NCBI GenBank assembly: GCA_902805475.1
Contig: CADCSX010000023.1
Coordinates: 1,612,001 to 1,676,000 of the forward strand
Origin: Entonaema liquescens
Taxonomy: Eukaryota; Ascomycota; Sordariomycetes; Xylariales; Xylariaceae
DNA length: 64,000 bases
Reading direction: 5' to 3'
Part shown: in pieces, positions 11,468-23,326 of the stretch
Layout of the letters: every line of letters begins with the position of its first letter
Numbering within the stretch: position 1 is the stretch's first letter
The notes under the pieces: model-generated
Told to the model about the DNA's origin: nothing
Databases searched by the model: none
Seen by the model: only the letters and a program-made list of their open reading frames with translations
Made by a program: the position numbers and the translations under genes

Positions 11468-12759
11468 ATGCACGCCAAGCTCAGTATTTTGGCGCTTGCT
11501 GCTGCGGCCACGGTTCAGGAGGTTTGCGCCGGCCCTATCCACCGCCACAAGCACCCCAAGAAGGAGATCGTATACGAATACACTGATGTTGTCGTCGTTA
11601 CTGAGTGGGTTACACACACTGTCGTTGCCGGCCATGAGCCCACAGAAGCGCCAGTTGTCGAGGCTCCTATCGTAGAGGCTCCGGCGGACCCTTCCCCTGA
11701 GAACCCTCCTCTGCCACCTCCGAGCCCACCTGTTGAAGCTCCTCCACCTGAGACTTCTGCTCCGGAGAACCCACCTCCTTCTGAGGCACCGCCTCCACCT
11801 CCCCCGGAGACAGAGGCCCCTCCTCCACCTACCGAGTCCGAAGCTCCTCCACCACCCCCTCCGGAGAGTGAGGCTCCTCCACCTCCTCCACCTGAAAGCG
11901 AGGCTCCCCGCCGCCTCCTCCGGAGAGTGAAGCACCTCCCCACCTCCTCCAGAGTCCGAGGCGCCTCCCCACCTCCTCCAGAGTCTGAGACACCTCCACC
12001 TCCCCGGCCGAGACTCCAGAGCCCCCCCCACCGCCTCCCCCTCCTGCCGTCAGCAAGCGAGGTGCCGCGTACAACGACCCGAACCTTGTTGCCGCTATGG
12101 TGAGCCAGACCGACAAGATCTCATGGGCTTACAACTGGGCGTCTGATTCCGGCGGGTTACAAGGCGGTATTGCCTTTTACCCTATGCTCTGGTCTCCCGC
12201 ACCCGACCACTCTAACAACTGGGACGAGAAGGCCGAAGCCGCTATTGCCTCAGGATCCGACAGTCTTCTCAGCTTCAACGAGCCGGATATCCCTAGTCAG
12301 GCTAACATGTCTCCTCAGGATGCTGCGAACGGTCACAAACAGTTTATGAATAAGTATGCTGGCAGGGCTAAGATCAGCGCGCCGGCTATTTCCAGCAGCC
12401 AGAGCCCTGGTATGGGTATTGACTGGCTCAACCAATTCTTCGATGCTTGCGGCGGCCAGTGCCAAGTTGACTTCTGTGCTGCTCATTGGTATGGACCTGG
12501 AGGTGATGAAGGTGCCAACCTCTTCCTTGACCACATCAAGAACGTCCACGACGCTTGCCAGGGCAAACCTGTCTGGGTTACCGAGTTCGCAGCAGAGAGC
12601 GGTGACATTGACCAATTCATGCGTGCTGTTACTCAAGGACTAGACAGCGATGAGTTCGGCTTCGTCGAGAAGTACTCGTATTTCATGGTGAACCAAGGCA
12701 GCCTCATGGCTTCGCCAACAGAGTTGAGTTCATTCGGCAGGATCTTCGCAGGTATCTAA
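11468..12759 (+). CDS. secreted Asl1-like glycoside hydrolase (GH128 type), frame disrupted in Pro-rich linker
   Basis: Predicted secreted beta-1,3-glucanase acting on cell-wall glucan. ATG at 11468 begins a signal peptide (about residues 1-22, ending VCAG), followed by a short Val/Thr region and a long Pro/Glu/Ser linker of repeats such as SEAPPPPPPE. The catalytic half, from about 12058, has a Lys-Arg Kex2-like site followed by GAAYNDPNLV, then SWAYNWASDSG, FYPMLWSPAP, LSFNEPD and WVTEFAAESGD, where the Glu of NEPD and of TEFA fit the acid/base and nucleophile of the GH128 fold. The two halves are in different frames. The shift is explained by four C-runs of four bases (11906-11909, 11938-11941, 11967-11970, 12002-12005) where the repeat needs five. 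With one C more at each, the linker repeat is perfect and the frames join. No GT-AG intron I tried restores both sides. Assembly homopolymer error is likeliest; true decay is possible. Confidence 0.82.
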
Positions 12760-13644
12760 GACGGCTCCTCGGGGATACCGGTTCTATTCTTTTATAACTT
12801 TATATTTTTGGCGTGTTTAGGGGTAAGGGACTTTGCATTGCGAGGGAACACAAAATGTCGGTATTTCACTTCTTTGTACATAATTCGGCCGGCCTTACCA
12901 GTTGAGCCGCTGGATATCCATCTGGATCTGCTTTGCTTAACTTCGTGAACATGCGCAACAGGATATCTTAGGATCAAGGCAGATTCATGAATATACGAAT
13001 AACAACGAATTGAAATTCATCTATTCACACATTGTGTTGTTGTAGTGACATGAGTTTGTTGTCGTTTGCAAGTATAATGTGTCTTATGGCTGCAATCAAA
13101 CCCAGATAGCTAATTAGGCTAAGGTAATTGAACTATGCATTACCTAACATATCGGCTCCACAAATTGAATAATTTGTCCAAGACCTTACAATATCTGAAT
13201 CTAATTTGAATAAGATGTTCAACTAGAATGTTGGGAGATGGTGACGTAATATTGAAATCATCAGGGAGTCAGATAGGTAGGTAATAGGACTCGACTGTTG
13301 AGTTATTCCCTTCATCCGCGCGAATGATATGCGAACCATTAGACATTACTAGGACTAGCTACCTGTGCATAATTCTGCTGAGACTACAATATAAACACAG
13401 AACTGGATCATACGAAATTCTTATAGATAGTCGCAATTTGCCAACCATCATCTAAGCACCGACTTCCCCTCTCTTCCCCTCTCTTCCGCTCTGTCAACTT
13501 TGACACATGGTTTTGCAGATATGTCTTGTTCCGAATTATGCGGGCGTACCGCGGTCGTTACACAGATCACATGCTTTGCTCCCCTTTTCCTCCTCGCTCT
13601 GACTGACTGATTGAAATTTTCCGTCTTGGGCGTTTCCAAATAAA
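12760..13644. other. intergenic between convergent genes
   Basis: 3' flanks of the plus-strand glucanase and the minus-strand membrane protein. No gene, repeat or RNA recognised; a CTCTTCCCCTCTCTTCC pyrimidine patch lies at 13470-13490. Confidence 0.55.
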
Positions 13645-16125
13645 TTAGATCCAACCCACTCTCTCGCCGCTCTCCCCGCGCCCCTCTTCGTCTTGTCCTG
13701 CTTCGGCTCTCATGAGCTCGTGCCATCGCGACCCCGCATCCCCTTCTTCAAAAGCCAGCTGGCTAATGTAGTACTCGCGCACGCTTCCGCGCGCCGTTGG
13801 TGGTGATCGTGGTGTTGGTGGTACTGATGCGGGGCTGTGCGACGTTGACGTTATCGAGGTCGACGTCGGCGGCGGCGGCGGCGTGGAGTTTGTGACGGTA
13901 GTAGAGGACCAATTCGTCCGCCGGCCCCGATACCGGCGTATCCGCTCAAGATCCGCGGCCACGGCTGCCGAGACGATAGATGGGCCCTCATGTGTGGGTG
14001 TTTGGGCTTGGGTTATGGTGGGAGTGAGCGGTTTACCTAGAGCTCGGTCATCCGCCCTTGCATCCGCTCGTGCAGATGGTGGCGGTGGTGGGCTCGTCAA
14101 AATGCTGCTAGTTGCTCTCTCGTTCCTAACGCTGTCGCTGATATCTCCGTCCGGGCCGTCGTACATGATAGGAGTGTGGAACCCATCGTTGTCCTCGTCG
14201 AAGCGCGAGGACCCAGCCTTATGCTTGGACACACTACTCGCGCTCACAATGTCGGTCTCGGTTTCGGGCTCGACGTCCCCAAAAATGTGCTCGTACTGCG
14301 AGGTGCTGGTTGTTTTCAGCGGTAGCGAGATGGCAAGTCTCTGGCTGCGTCGACGAGAGGGTGATAATGCACGCGGAGGCGGACGATACGCCGCTTGGCT
14401 CTCCGGTGGGTTAGAAGGAGGGGATGAGGATGCAATGGTGTTGTTGTCATCGCTGCACGATGTGACCCATTGGATAACCAATGTAGAGAAGAGAACTTTC
14501 AACCAGTTAGTAGGCTAGTTGCCCGATTATTGTCATCTTCTCCCGCGAGTAGGAGTAATAACATCGAATAATATAGGGTTATAGCCAAGCAGATTGGGGG
14601 ATACATGGGACCCGCTCTACGCTATAAAAGTCGAAGTATACTTGGGCGGCAAAGAAAAGTTGCTAGAAAAAAAGGGGGGTTGGACTTACTATCCGCATTA
14701 CAGCATGCGAGAAAAACCCATCCTGGCTCACCATTCAGTACCATCAAAACCACAAGGTTTCTCCAAGTAGCACTCCCATTAGCTTATATTCTTAAGGCTT
14801 TCACGGGTTATTACTCTATAGAAGGGAAAACTTACACTACGCTCGAGGTAGTAGTACATAGAGCACCAACGAAGGTCCGTATTGCTGCCGGGCGCGGACT
14901 AGGGGGGTTGGCCGACGCGTTTTGGAGGCGCTTTATCGAGTAGATGTCTACCAGGCAATGATAGGAGAGTTAGCTAGAACGACTAACATTAAGAACAATC
15001 GTATATCAGTCTGTACAGTGGAAATAGGGACTCCTTACTCCATACTGGGTTCAAGAATAGTGCCGTGATATATATCTGTTTTATGCTTTAGCCTCAAGAT
15101 CGTAAAAACGGAAAGCACACAGATGAAGCCATACATTTGCCACAATGTCGAGAGTTATGAGAGGAATTAGAGCTTGTCTCTCTATCCCAACAATGCATTG
15201 TCCCTTGCTTATTCGTGCTGTACGACTATTAAGCAGTGGTCAGCTTGAGTAATAGACTTTTCCTATATTGTGACTCCCTCTCTTTAGACTTACTAGACAA
15301 AAGTCAAGATAGATATAATCGCAAACACAGCTATTTAGGAGTAAGCAAGTCTTGTTCCCAGCCAACTGGCAGGGATTGTAGACTTACTGAGTACCCCGAA
15401 TAGATTGAAGATATAGAGCTTAGACTCGACTCGTCGTTTCGTGCCTCCTTGAATAAGAAACTGGGTCACTCTGGTAAGATTCTGTATGTAATTCAGAGGT
15501 AAGGGGCTAGCACATACAGCTTTTTCGACCTGAAAAATATAGATCAACTACACAAATAGAAACGTAAGCATAGTGCCATTTCCACCCCAGTGTAAGGTCT
15601 ATTCTTACGATCTATTTCCAGATTAATGTCAGTATATGATATATGAGGAACGGGAAGTGAAAGATGGCAAGACATACCTTGGTTGTCACATAGAAAAATA
15701 AGCACAGCAAAATAGCCGCCGAGCAGACTCCTAAATTTGAATTGACACCTATACCGTAGTCGACGATGCCCGATCCGAAAACGAAGGCCCAGGAATCAAC
15801 ATAGATTGCGAATACCACTAGAAATAAAAATTAAATCATACCATCCATATATATTCTAAGGCGCTGTATTGGGTAGTTGGACTTACGCAATGTGACGAGG
15901 GATATGCGCGACCATGCCTTTACGGCGAGCGACCGCTGTGCTATGTCTAGTATTAGAACACGTTCATACGAGAATGAATCAGATGGATGACCTACTGAGG
16001 AACCATGATAAGACAGAAATCGCAGCGAACGAGAGTATCACACTGATGACAGTACCAGCGATGGACCTAGGAGGCGGAACTGATAGCGGAGGCGCACCAT
16101 CCCGAAATAACAGAAACGAAGCCAT
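13645..16125 (-). CDS. seven-helix integral membrane protein with long disordered C-tail
   Basis: I rebuild ten exons: 16125-15996, 15946-15887, 15817-15678, 15547-15388, 15330-15294, 15225-15135, 15075-15039, 14947-14836, 14760-14690, 14495-13645, total 1689 bp and 562 residues with every junction in phase. Helices follow one another: AGTVISVILSFAAISVLSW, ISLVTLLVFAIYVDSWAFV, GVCSAAILLCLFFYVTTK, KLYIFNLFGVL into TVFAIISILTFVYR, ALIPLITLDIVANIYITALF, AAIRTFVGALCTTTSSVV, and CCNADILFSTLVIQWVTS. Segments such as RISKGQCIVGIERQALIPLI and NGEPGWVFLACCNAD are hallmarks, from memory, of a conserved Sordariomycete/Leotiomycete family of hypothetical GPCR-like membrane proteins with no known ligand. 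The last 280 residues are Pro/Ser/Thr-rich and cytosolic by inference. Introns 3 (130 bp) and 9 (194 bp) are longest; intron 1 (49 bp) has a cramped branch site, so its ends are least sure. A plus-strand frame at 13883-14518 is antisense shadow. Confidence 0.85.
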
Positions 16126-17610
16126 ACTGAATATTGTTACCCTGGACAGCAGAACCTAGCAGACTGGCTATAGGAGAATATAGAAACTGAAGCGAACGGG
16201 AAAATGGGATGGCCAAGGGAAGAAACGAGAGGAAAGAATGATTTACCAGAGCTACTGGCAAAAAGAAAGCAAGGCATAGCCCGGGCTGCCCAACTCATAT
16301 AAAGTTTAATCTGTTGACCCCAGGGCCGCCATAGCCACCTAAATAAGGTTGTCGGTCTGGACTTGAGGGCCCAAGACCTGTTATAGGTACTTGGTGTGCT
16401 TCAATTTTGGATGAACTTTCGGGTTCAGATATGATGTACATAGGTAGATGGGGGGTTTACTTGTAAGGAAGTTGCGAGAAACACCGCCAGGGGGTATGCT
16501 GAATCCCCGGGGGAAGGAACTACGTTATAAACCTAAAATAATACAACCTCTTTTTTTCGTCCTCGGATCTGGAAAGAACACTCCTATCTAGGTAGCCTGC
16601 CTAGATAAGCAGGGCTATTCACTGGGATCTGTTGATCAAACTACCTCAATAGTACGCTATTTATCGCTCAGATAACAGGGTCAATGTATTTATTGGCCTT
16701 GTCTTATTACTTAGCTACAATATTAGGCTCAGTTCGACAGGGAAACAGACGTGTCTCTCGAGCTCGGTTGAGACGAGATAAAACTTAACCAAGTTTTCCC
16801 ATCGAATAAGGTTTTAGGTTTGAAACCCTGAAGGTTTTCCCACTTATTATTCCATGGTCCCAACATCTTCACATGAAGGTAAGTAGGCCAACACCTTCGT
16901 TGAAGAGGGAGTATAGTAAACCAAACTTTACTGACTGGTGGCAGTTGTCTGTATAAGATATGGGGCTTGTATTCGATACGATGTTATCTACAGCTAAGCA
17001 CATATGTATAGCATACCCCTAAAGTATATCCTCTCGGGCTGTTGCAAGAGCTCTGCTCTACTCGAGTAAGAGAGGTAATGAGGATACTGCAAAGCTATGA
17101 TACCTAGGGCAGAGACTATGAATATATATCGTCCGTGCAGTTAGTTCAGAAGTTAGTGCTTGCATCATGTAAACAGTCATGCTGAATGAGATGGACTCGT
17201 TCTACTATTCGTCACACATGAAACACCCGGATCAAAGAGTACCATATGATATTTTGCACCCTACAGCGCTATCTCATCGCTGTCTTGCTTCAATTCCATC
17301 GCCTCTTTCACGCCTAACGCCTGCATGATCCTGGGTCATGATTGCAAAAACTAGATAGCTCAACGCCCACCAACGCCAGCCAATGCAATCCCCTGTCCTG
17401 ATACCTAAACTTCCTGCATAAGATTAAACGCCGCTCTATCCGAGGTATAAAATCCCCTGCAATTCTCATATCGTCGCCTCATAACCACATTGAAAATGTG
17501 TATTGCATCATTCGACGCATTTGTACAGCTGTCACTGTACGCTGATTTATACGCCCGCCCCAAAAAAAAGGGGGAGGGGTTGGCATCCCTAAGAAGGTGC
17601 CAATGTGAAC
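16126..17610. other. intergenic, no gene seen
   Basis: Promoter side of the membrane-protein gene and 3' flank of the RING-finger gene. Only short frames without domains. An A/C-run (CCCCAAAAAAAAGGGGGAGGGG) at 17560-17580 is a simple low-complexity patch. Confidence 0.5.
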
Positions 17611-19299
17611 TCAAGTAGCCCCTTGGCTCGTAGATGGCACGTCACTTGGAGGGTGAGCCCTTGTTCGGATATGGAACTTCTCTCGTAGACGGTCTGATAA
17701 TTTTGCATGGCGACTCTGGTCTTCGGCTGAGCCGTTACCGGATGTTGCTCCTTGTGTCTGTCGATACTGCCTAAGGGCTTGAATACGCTCATCGACAGTA
17801 GCATGACGCAGCCTATTCCAGTCCAGGAGTCGCGATATTCGTCGTCTTTGCGTCGCATCTGCCTCATCTTCAGGTGGAGGAGCTAAGTGACTGTCAACGG
17901 GACCAGTGCTGACTGTATCCGGATGAAATGACGGCCAGCTACTATCACCATCTCGCTCCCCTTCCTCGTGTGGGCGAAGGTCAAGTCGACTAGTTGTGTG
18001 TAAATTAGTTTCTGGGACGCTAGTGTATGTTAACTCTGATGACTTACCACAAAGGACAGGTGCCAGACACGTTGACCAACCACGGATCAATGCATTGGGG
18101 ATGAAATTTATGGTCGCAAGGGAGCACTCGCACGTCTTGCCCAACAGTAAAATCTTCCGTGCAGATAGAACAGCCAAGATGGTTATCTTCAGTTTGTCCA
18201 TCGTCGCCCCTGTTATCTTCCGACGTACCAGCCACTGGAATTCCAGTGGAATTTGAGGTAGCCCTTGCTGCGGTATCTGGAGAAGGCCCCCCTCTCTCGG
18301 CGTTACTCTGCGATAACTCATGTTGTGCCGGAGATGATGAATGTTGCTGCTGGTCTCCTGAAATACTCTCAAGTTCATTCTCCGGATCCGGTTTTACAGG
18401 TTGGGGATCTCCAAACTTTATAATGGGGAGTGTTTCCAGAACAGCTCGTGCTAGACCTTTTGCTCGACTTTGTCTTGGTCTCCCGCCATAACTAGCTCTC
18501 GGCCCGTATCTTTCGGGATGGCGATGCGCTCTGATGGCACCGGTAGCAATGATAATGAGAAATAATAAAGTAATCAGACCAGTAATACTGTATAAAATGC
18601 TCATTGCAACTGCTGAGTTATTCCCACCCTGTGATTGGCCCACGTCAGAATCATCAACAACGCTTCCTGTTATCGTTGCGCGGACTACCGTAGACTCGGC
18701 GGCTTGGCTTCGGATTTCCGATGCGTCTGTCTGATCGGTTACAGTCCAGATGGATGCAAATGGTAGATTAGTTCCATTAAGAGAGCAGCATGCTCCTTCA
18801 GAAGTGCTAAATAACAATATAGCCTTTGGCTGCTTAGTCATGACCACATTCAGGACATCATTAGGTGTGAGGTAGGAGTCGTTGGTGGTCGCATCGCATG
18901 ATATATAGGTCACGGCATTTTTGATATCGTCGCCGAGTTTATTGTAGTTGTTCTGGTCTACGATGGTCATATGGCCTTCCACTTTAAATGCCTGTTATAT
19001 ATTTTAGCTATGTTGCGTGGACGGAATAGCACCGGAGAATGTTATACCTGCAGAGCATTTTCATTCTGGTCCAAACCTGCCTCTGGTGTTAAAGGCGCAA
19101 TATTGTAAGAAGCTTGGACCTGGTAAGGACCGGACGCGGAATTCAAATTAAGAGCCATGGCATATGGTTCGTAAGAACCAGGAAGGGTTTGCATCGGACT
19201 TGTAGTAGCTACCTCGGCGGATATGATGGAAATAAAAGAAGTAAAACACAATAGAAGGTATACCGCTCTAGCGGAACTAGCGACGATCGACGTCGCCAT
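17611..19299 (-). CDS. membrane-anchored RING-H2 E3 ubiquitin ligase, PA-TM-RING layout
   Basis: Three exons, 19299-19048, 18991-18048 and 17989-17611, in phase, 524 residues. ATG at 19299 is chosen because the frame further upstream starts only with GTG and the ATG immediately precedes a signal peptide (MATSIVASSARAVYLLLCF...). The luminal part holds two Cys and Asn-linked glycosylation sequons, in the place where a protease-associated domain sits in this class. One transmembrane helix (SILYSITGLITLLFLIII) is followed by a cytosolic Ser/Gln linker and a RING-H2 finger: CSIC, VLPCDHKFHPQCIDPWL, CPLC; the second intron splits the codon of the final Cys. A downstream helix LLDWNRLRHATVDERIQALR is typical of fungal members of this family. 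The expected role is ubiquitination at endosome/Golgi/vacuole membranes, comparable to Tul1 or RNF13-type ligases; substrates are unknown. Confidence 0.87.
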
Positions 19300-22200
19300 G
19301 TTGGGCGTGTTGTTGGCTTTCACACGATCGGCCAGCCGTTGTGGAATTAAGCGGGAAAAAGAGGAATAGACGGAATCAGAAAGGCGAGAAGCAGGAAGCT
19401 ATCCGACAAGTGTATTGACCCTTGTATGAGGACAGCCCTATTTAGCGCCATACACCCAGAGCTGGCGTCGCATCTCACCACCGTTTATGCCCACCAGAGT
19501 CAAGCATGAGACCAGGCAATTCTTATTCCGAGCTTGACGACTTTTCTCTTTTTCTTAACAATGAGTGCTCAGCACTTTAGGTATCATAGAAGTGTCGGAT
19601 ATAATCGGTGATGTAGGCGGCGATGTAGGCGGCGATGCGCGAGGTTTCGAATTGTCTGTTGAATGGTTGCGCATAGGGAGTCGAGAGATAATGTTTAAGT
19701 TGTAGTTGTAATTGTACGCGTTGATGGTTTGACTTGGGGAAGTGACTGGAGTGACAATTAGAATAGCGAAGCGGGCGGGATGTGGGGAAAAGGCGGTTTC
19801 CGACGTGTGCAGCATGCGCATTGCACCTAACGGATTCGACGGCATTGGAATGCCAAGATCGGATTGACGGCTAGTCGTAACTCCCTGGGTTAAGCCGCAA
19901 CTACATGTACTAGTCCGGCTTTGTCCATCATCCTTCCCTGGAGCAAGAGGTGAATAATAATTCTAGGCGCTTCTAAGGTTAATTATCTTAGGTACCTACG
20001 TATTATACGGATTACAGACCTACTAATTCTAATGCTCCAGAATATTATCTTCACTGAATAGACAACTGCCGCTACTATTATCATGTGATTTATTATGTAC
20101 ATAGACATTGCGAGACGAGTATCGTTTTGATTATATCTAAATTTTAAAGCAAAGCCATCTTGGCATGTTTAACAACAGGATTCTCCGGTGCACAGCCGTT
20201 CAAATACGTAGACAGACATACTATGTAGTGGATTACTGTGATTACTATACGTACACGCAATCGCAGCATAACGTGAACTTTGGTCTTTGTTACCACCTTG
20301 TAGATTAAAGCTACCTAGGTACATATGCGATAAGAAGCTTGCAATTTTACATAGGTAACTATTGTCATTATTACCAGCTCAGCTGTCTTGCATGAAATAT
20401 CGAGCCTCATCTGGAATATGCTTATCTAAATGCGGGAATTCGGTTATCTGTTACACCCCCGCTACACGCTACGTGCTAGCCAGGTTACTCACATAATTGT
20501 ATCTCGTACCAAAGTTGTAGTCCGGGGTAAATTTAAGGGGAAACGGAAGATGGTTAGCTCGTTCAAGATTCGATCTTCTCTTTCCAGTAAATTTCTATGA
20601 TAGTTCCAATTCCTAATCGATCCATCTTGATCAATGAATTTGTTAACTGGTACTTTAAATTTGGAATTTCAAATTTGGAATCGCAAGTTGATTACTTGAG
20701 TAAGTGAGTAAGTGAGTAAGTGAGCATTCATAATTGGCTCGGGTTTCGGCTTTATCCATGGTGTACAAAACCGAAGCCACTACGTATTGTTGGCTGAAAT
20801 TGGCAGGCGCTACAGATAAACTTCAAACGCGTTAAGACCCCTGGTCTATGTCAGATTCAGATCTGATTCATAACTTCTTTACTGAGAAGTGCACGGCCCC
20901 ATGTTCGAAACCTAAATACTCCAAAAGGTCATTACAATCAACTCTTACTACGTAGAAAGATGCTTAGTCCAAAATGCTTACATATAATTGTTAGCGTGGG
21001 GGTAATTTATTATATTCGGTTGATAAAGTTCTAAATATCTTCTTGCAGCTTCGAATACTCTGCTTAGAATCGAATTTTCAAGCTCGGACCAATATATATA
21101 CTCGTTGTGGACGCATGGCTGGTACTCCGCCGATCCTCAAGTGGGAATATGAATTCAGCTATTTATGCCGAAGTCTCGATTTTGTTAAGAAGCCCCTTTT
21201 AGGTTTGAATTGCAAAGCAAAAGGAGTATATAGCTCATTGTGAAACCAGTAATGATTTTGATTGGCTGGATAATCGGTTATAGCATGAGGTGAAGTATAG
21301 TTCATTCAGTTCGTGGTTTAGTACATAAATACCTACTTCACTTTGCTAATGAGCATTTGTCAGGTAGGGTATTTTGAGTTGAATAGTTTGAAGAACTGAG
21401 AATCATGATTTCTACTTAGTTGGTAATTTCGTAGCAAGTACTCTCCTAGCCAGTCTCTTTTTCTTGTGAATCAGCTGGCTCGGGGTTATCTCTTTATAAT
21501 CCTTGTCCTACGGGGAGTTCTTGTTTACTCCTGAACACAACCTCATGTAGGTACTACTACTGTTTCTCGGTATCTTCGGCACTGCTGTGACACCGAACAC
21601 AGTCTTTTTGAAAACATTTTTGTATGATTTGCCAATATATACGCTCTCTACTTGGGAATTTGGCTAGTCTCAGATGGCAAATCTACAACGGAATGTGCTA
21701 CACAAGTTTTCATTCTTACCATACAAGACTTCAAGAAAGCGCCCGACCAAGTTTCTTGAGGTGGTAATCATTTATGTGCTAGGTACTAATCTTACGGCGC
21801 CTAAATGATACCTACCTGCCTATAAGACATTCAGTAGGCGTATTTGAGGATTTCGTGGAATATTGTAGATCATAAAATATGCGGAGGGGACAGGTACAAT
21901 GTCAACTGGATCAACGTTATCCTGAGAGAATTTCTTTTGCTGGGTAATATTTTCAAGCAATCGCTGTGTTTACCTAGTATAAGATTTATTGACCTCCTGA
22001 TCTCCCTGCGTGGTTGTGATTCTAAAATTCTTCTCAGTCCCCCGCCACTATTAGGGGTTAGGTATGTTCCAACTCAGCATGGAGATACCTAGCCAATTAA
22101 TTTCATGTCTATTAAGTAGATTCGGGGCATGCTAAATAATAGGTACGTGATGTGTTGCGCATGCTTTAGGGCATATGTTTATACAGTATCTACACCGCCC

Positions 22201-22422
22201 ATTTCGCTTTTAGGTATGGTTCAGTCTGTTAAGAAGTACCTAGTCCAGTTGAGACTGAATATTCCTCAAATGAGACTTCCTATTTTGCACTGACTGTTTG
22301 AGATTATCCCTATAGACAATTTGGTGGGATGCTCGTATCCGTTCTTTGTGAAGGTTAAAAGAGACATCACGGATTATACATATCTGTTAGTTGGTAGATA
22401 GACAATGAGATGCTCAACTCTA
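19300..22422. other. 3.1-kb intergenic region
   Basis: Promoter of the RING gene, then AT-leaning spacer without supported genes. A minus-strand frame 19555-19845 begins with ATG but has only low-complexity Pro/Ser sequence. A GAGTAAGT triplicate repeat lies at 20698-20724, and a CTACCTAGGTACAT palindromic word near 20312. Right end is the 3' flank of the tubulin cofactor gene. Confidence 0.5.
20698..20724. repeat. short tandem repeat, unit GAGTAAGT
   Basis: Three direct copies of an 8-bp unit plus a partial fourth. Ordinary microsatellite. Confidence 0.85.
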
Positions 22423-23326
22423 TCATATTTCTTCCATGTCTTCCAAGTCATTGAGCACAGGCCATTCGCCCACCTCCACCCTTTCTGGCCTTACGAAGAC
22501 GCCATGCTTAAGCGTAGATTCGGCGCCCCAATATCTAGTGCCTCCAATGCTACCGTCGTTTTTCCCTACTGGCTCGTCAAGTTGAACCCCAACCCAAGCA
22601 CCTATAGAGCCGGGAATTTCTTTTACCTCCCCGACATACTTGACTTCTCCTCTACGAGTATCGTCGCCGCTAACTCTGCACCTTTTGCCTACCTCTATAC
22701 CCCTGCTTCTAATTTCAAACTCAAAGGCGTCAATTTTAGCCTTCTCCAAACTGGGAGCATCCGGATTGAAGCGGCCTAGTTTTTCGGCCTTTTTCCATGC
22801 CAAGACCGAGTCAGATTTCTTCTCGTATTCCTCTGGGGGCATGATGTATTTCTCAACGCCCGACGTGTCATTGAAGTTCAGCTTGGCACTGGCTGGACGG
22901 GTGTCAATGATCTTGAATGACGATCTTGTTAGTCATTTGTAGCTGTGCATTATAGTAGATAGGGCACATGCAAGCATATTCAACCGACTAGTGGGATGAC
23001 ACGTATCGATGAGATAAAATGCCGCCGCGGTAGTGACCAGCTTTATGGCTGCCCACTCTAAGAACATCTATGGGAACCAGCTGACTTACATGCAGTTCTG
23101 CATAAGCAGATAAGGGGAAATTCGACAAAGTCACGGCATCCTCATCTGCAGCTTCGATTGGAATGGACTCCTTCGAAGCAGTTTTCAAGCTAATGCGCTG
23201 AGATGAAGGAGGAATGCCTGTGATGGGCTCAAGTTTCCTTTTCAGTTGGGTGATCGACCATGACGGAGTGATTCGCCGTTCAGAGGTCGAATTCTCGGAG
23301 ATGACTTGCAACGGAACATCCGCCAT
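22423..23326 (-). CDS. alp11: tubulin-folding cofactor B (CAP-Gly)
   Basis: Cytosolic tubulin chaperone that binds alpha-tubulin after CCT and acts with cofactor E. Two exons, 23326-23090 and 22911-22423, phase 0, 241 residues, the usual family length. Residues 1-80 are a ubiquitin-like domain (ITQLKRKLEPITGIP, SSQRISLK). Exon 2 opens IIDTRPASAKLNF, then VEKYIMPPEEYEKKSDSVLA, a short helical linker, and a CAP-Gly domain with KRCRVSGDDTRRGEVKYVG, IGAWVGVQLDEPVGKNDGS, then YWGAESTLKHGVFVRPE; the GKNDGS motif that grips the EEY/F tail is intact. The C-terminus DLEDMEEI mimics the tubulin tail. The intron (178 bp) ends ATTCAAG with a TGACTAAC branch point just upstream. The gene symbol follows the fission-yeast orthologue name. 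Confidence 0.93.

Noticed and set aside
11868..12053. Intron (GTGAGG donor to CGTCAG acceptor) explaining the glucanase frame change
   Set aside because: Joining these sites leaves the catalytic half out of frame, and would delete perfectly periodic linker repeats.
13883..14518. 211-codon plus-strand frame
   Set aside because: Antisense to the last exon of the membrane-protein gene, which has in-phase splice support and family motifs; the plus frame is a composition shadow.
14605..14943. 112-codon plus-strand frame with an ATG
   Set aside because: Overlaps exons 8 and 9 of the minus-strand membrane protein, whose translation matches a conserved family.
19555..19845. 96-codon minus-strand frame starting with ATG
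   Set aside because: Low-complexity Pro/Ser end arises from a GATGTAGGCGGC duplication; no domain, no splice partner.
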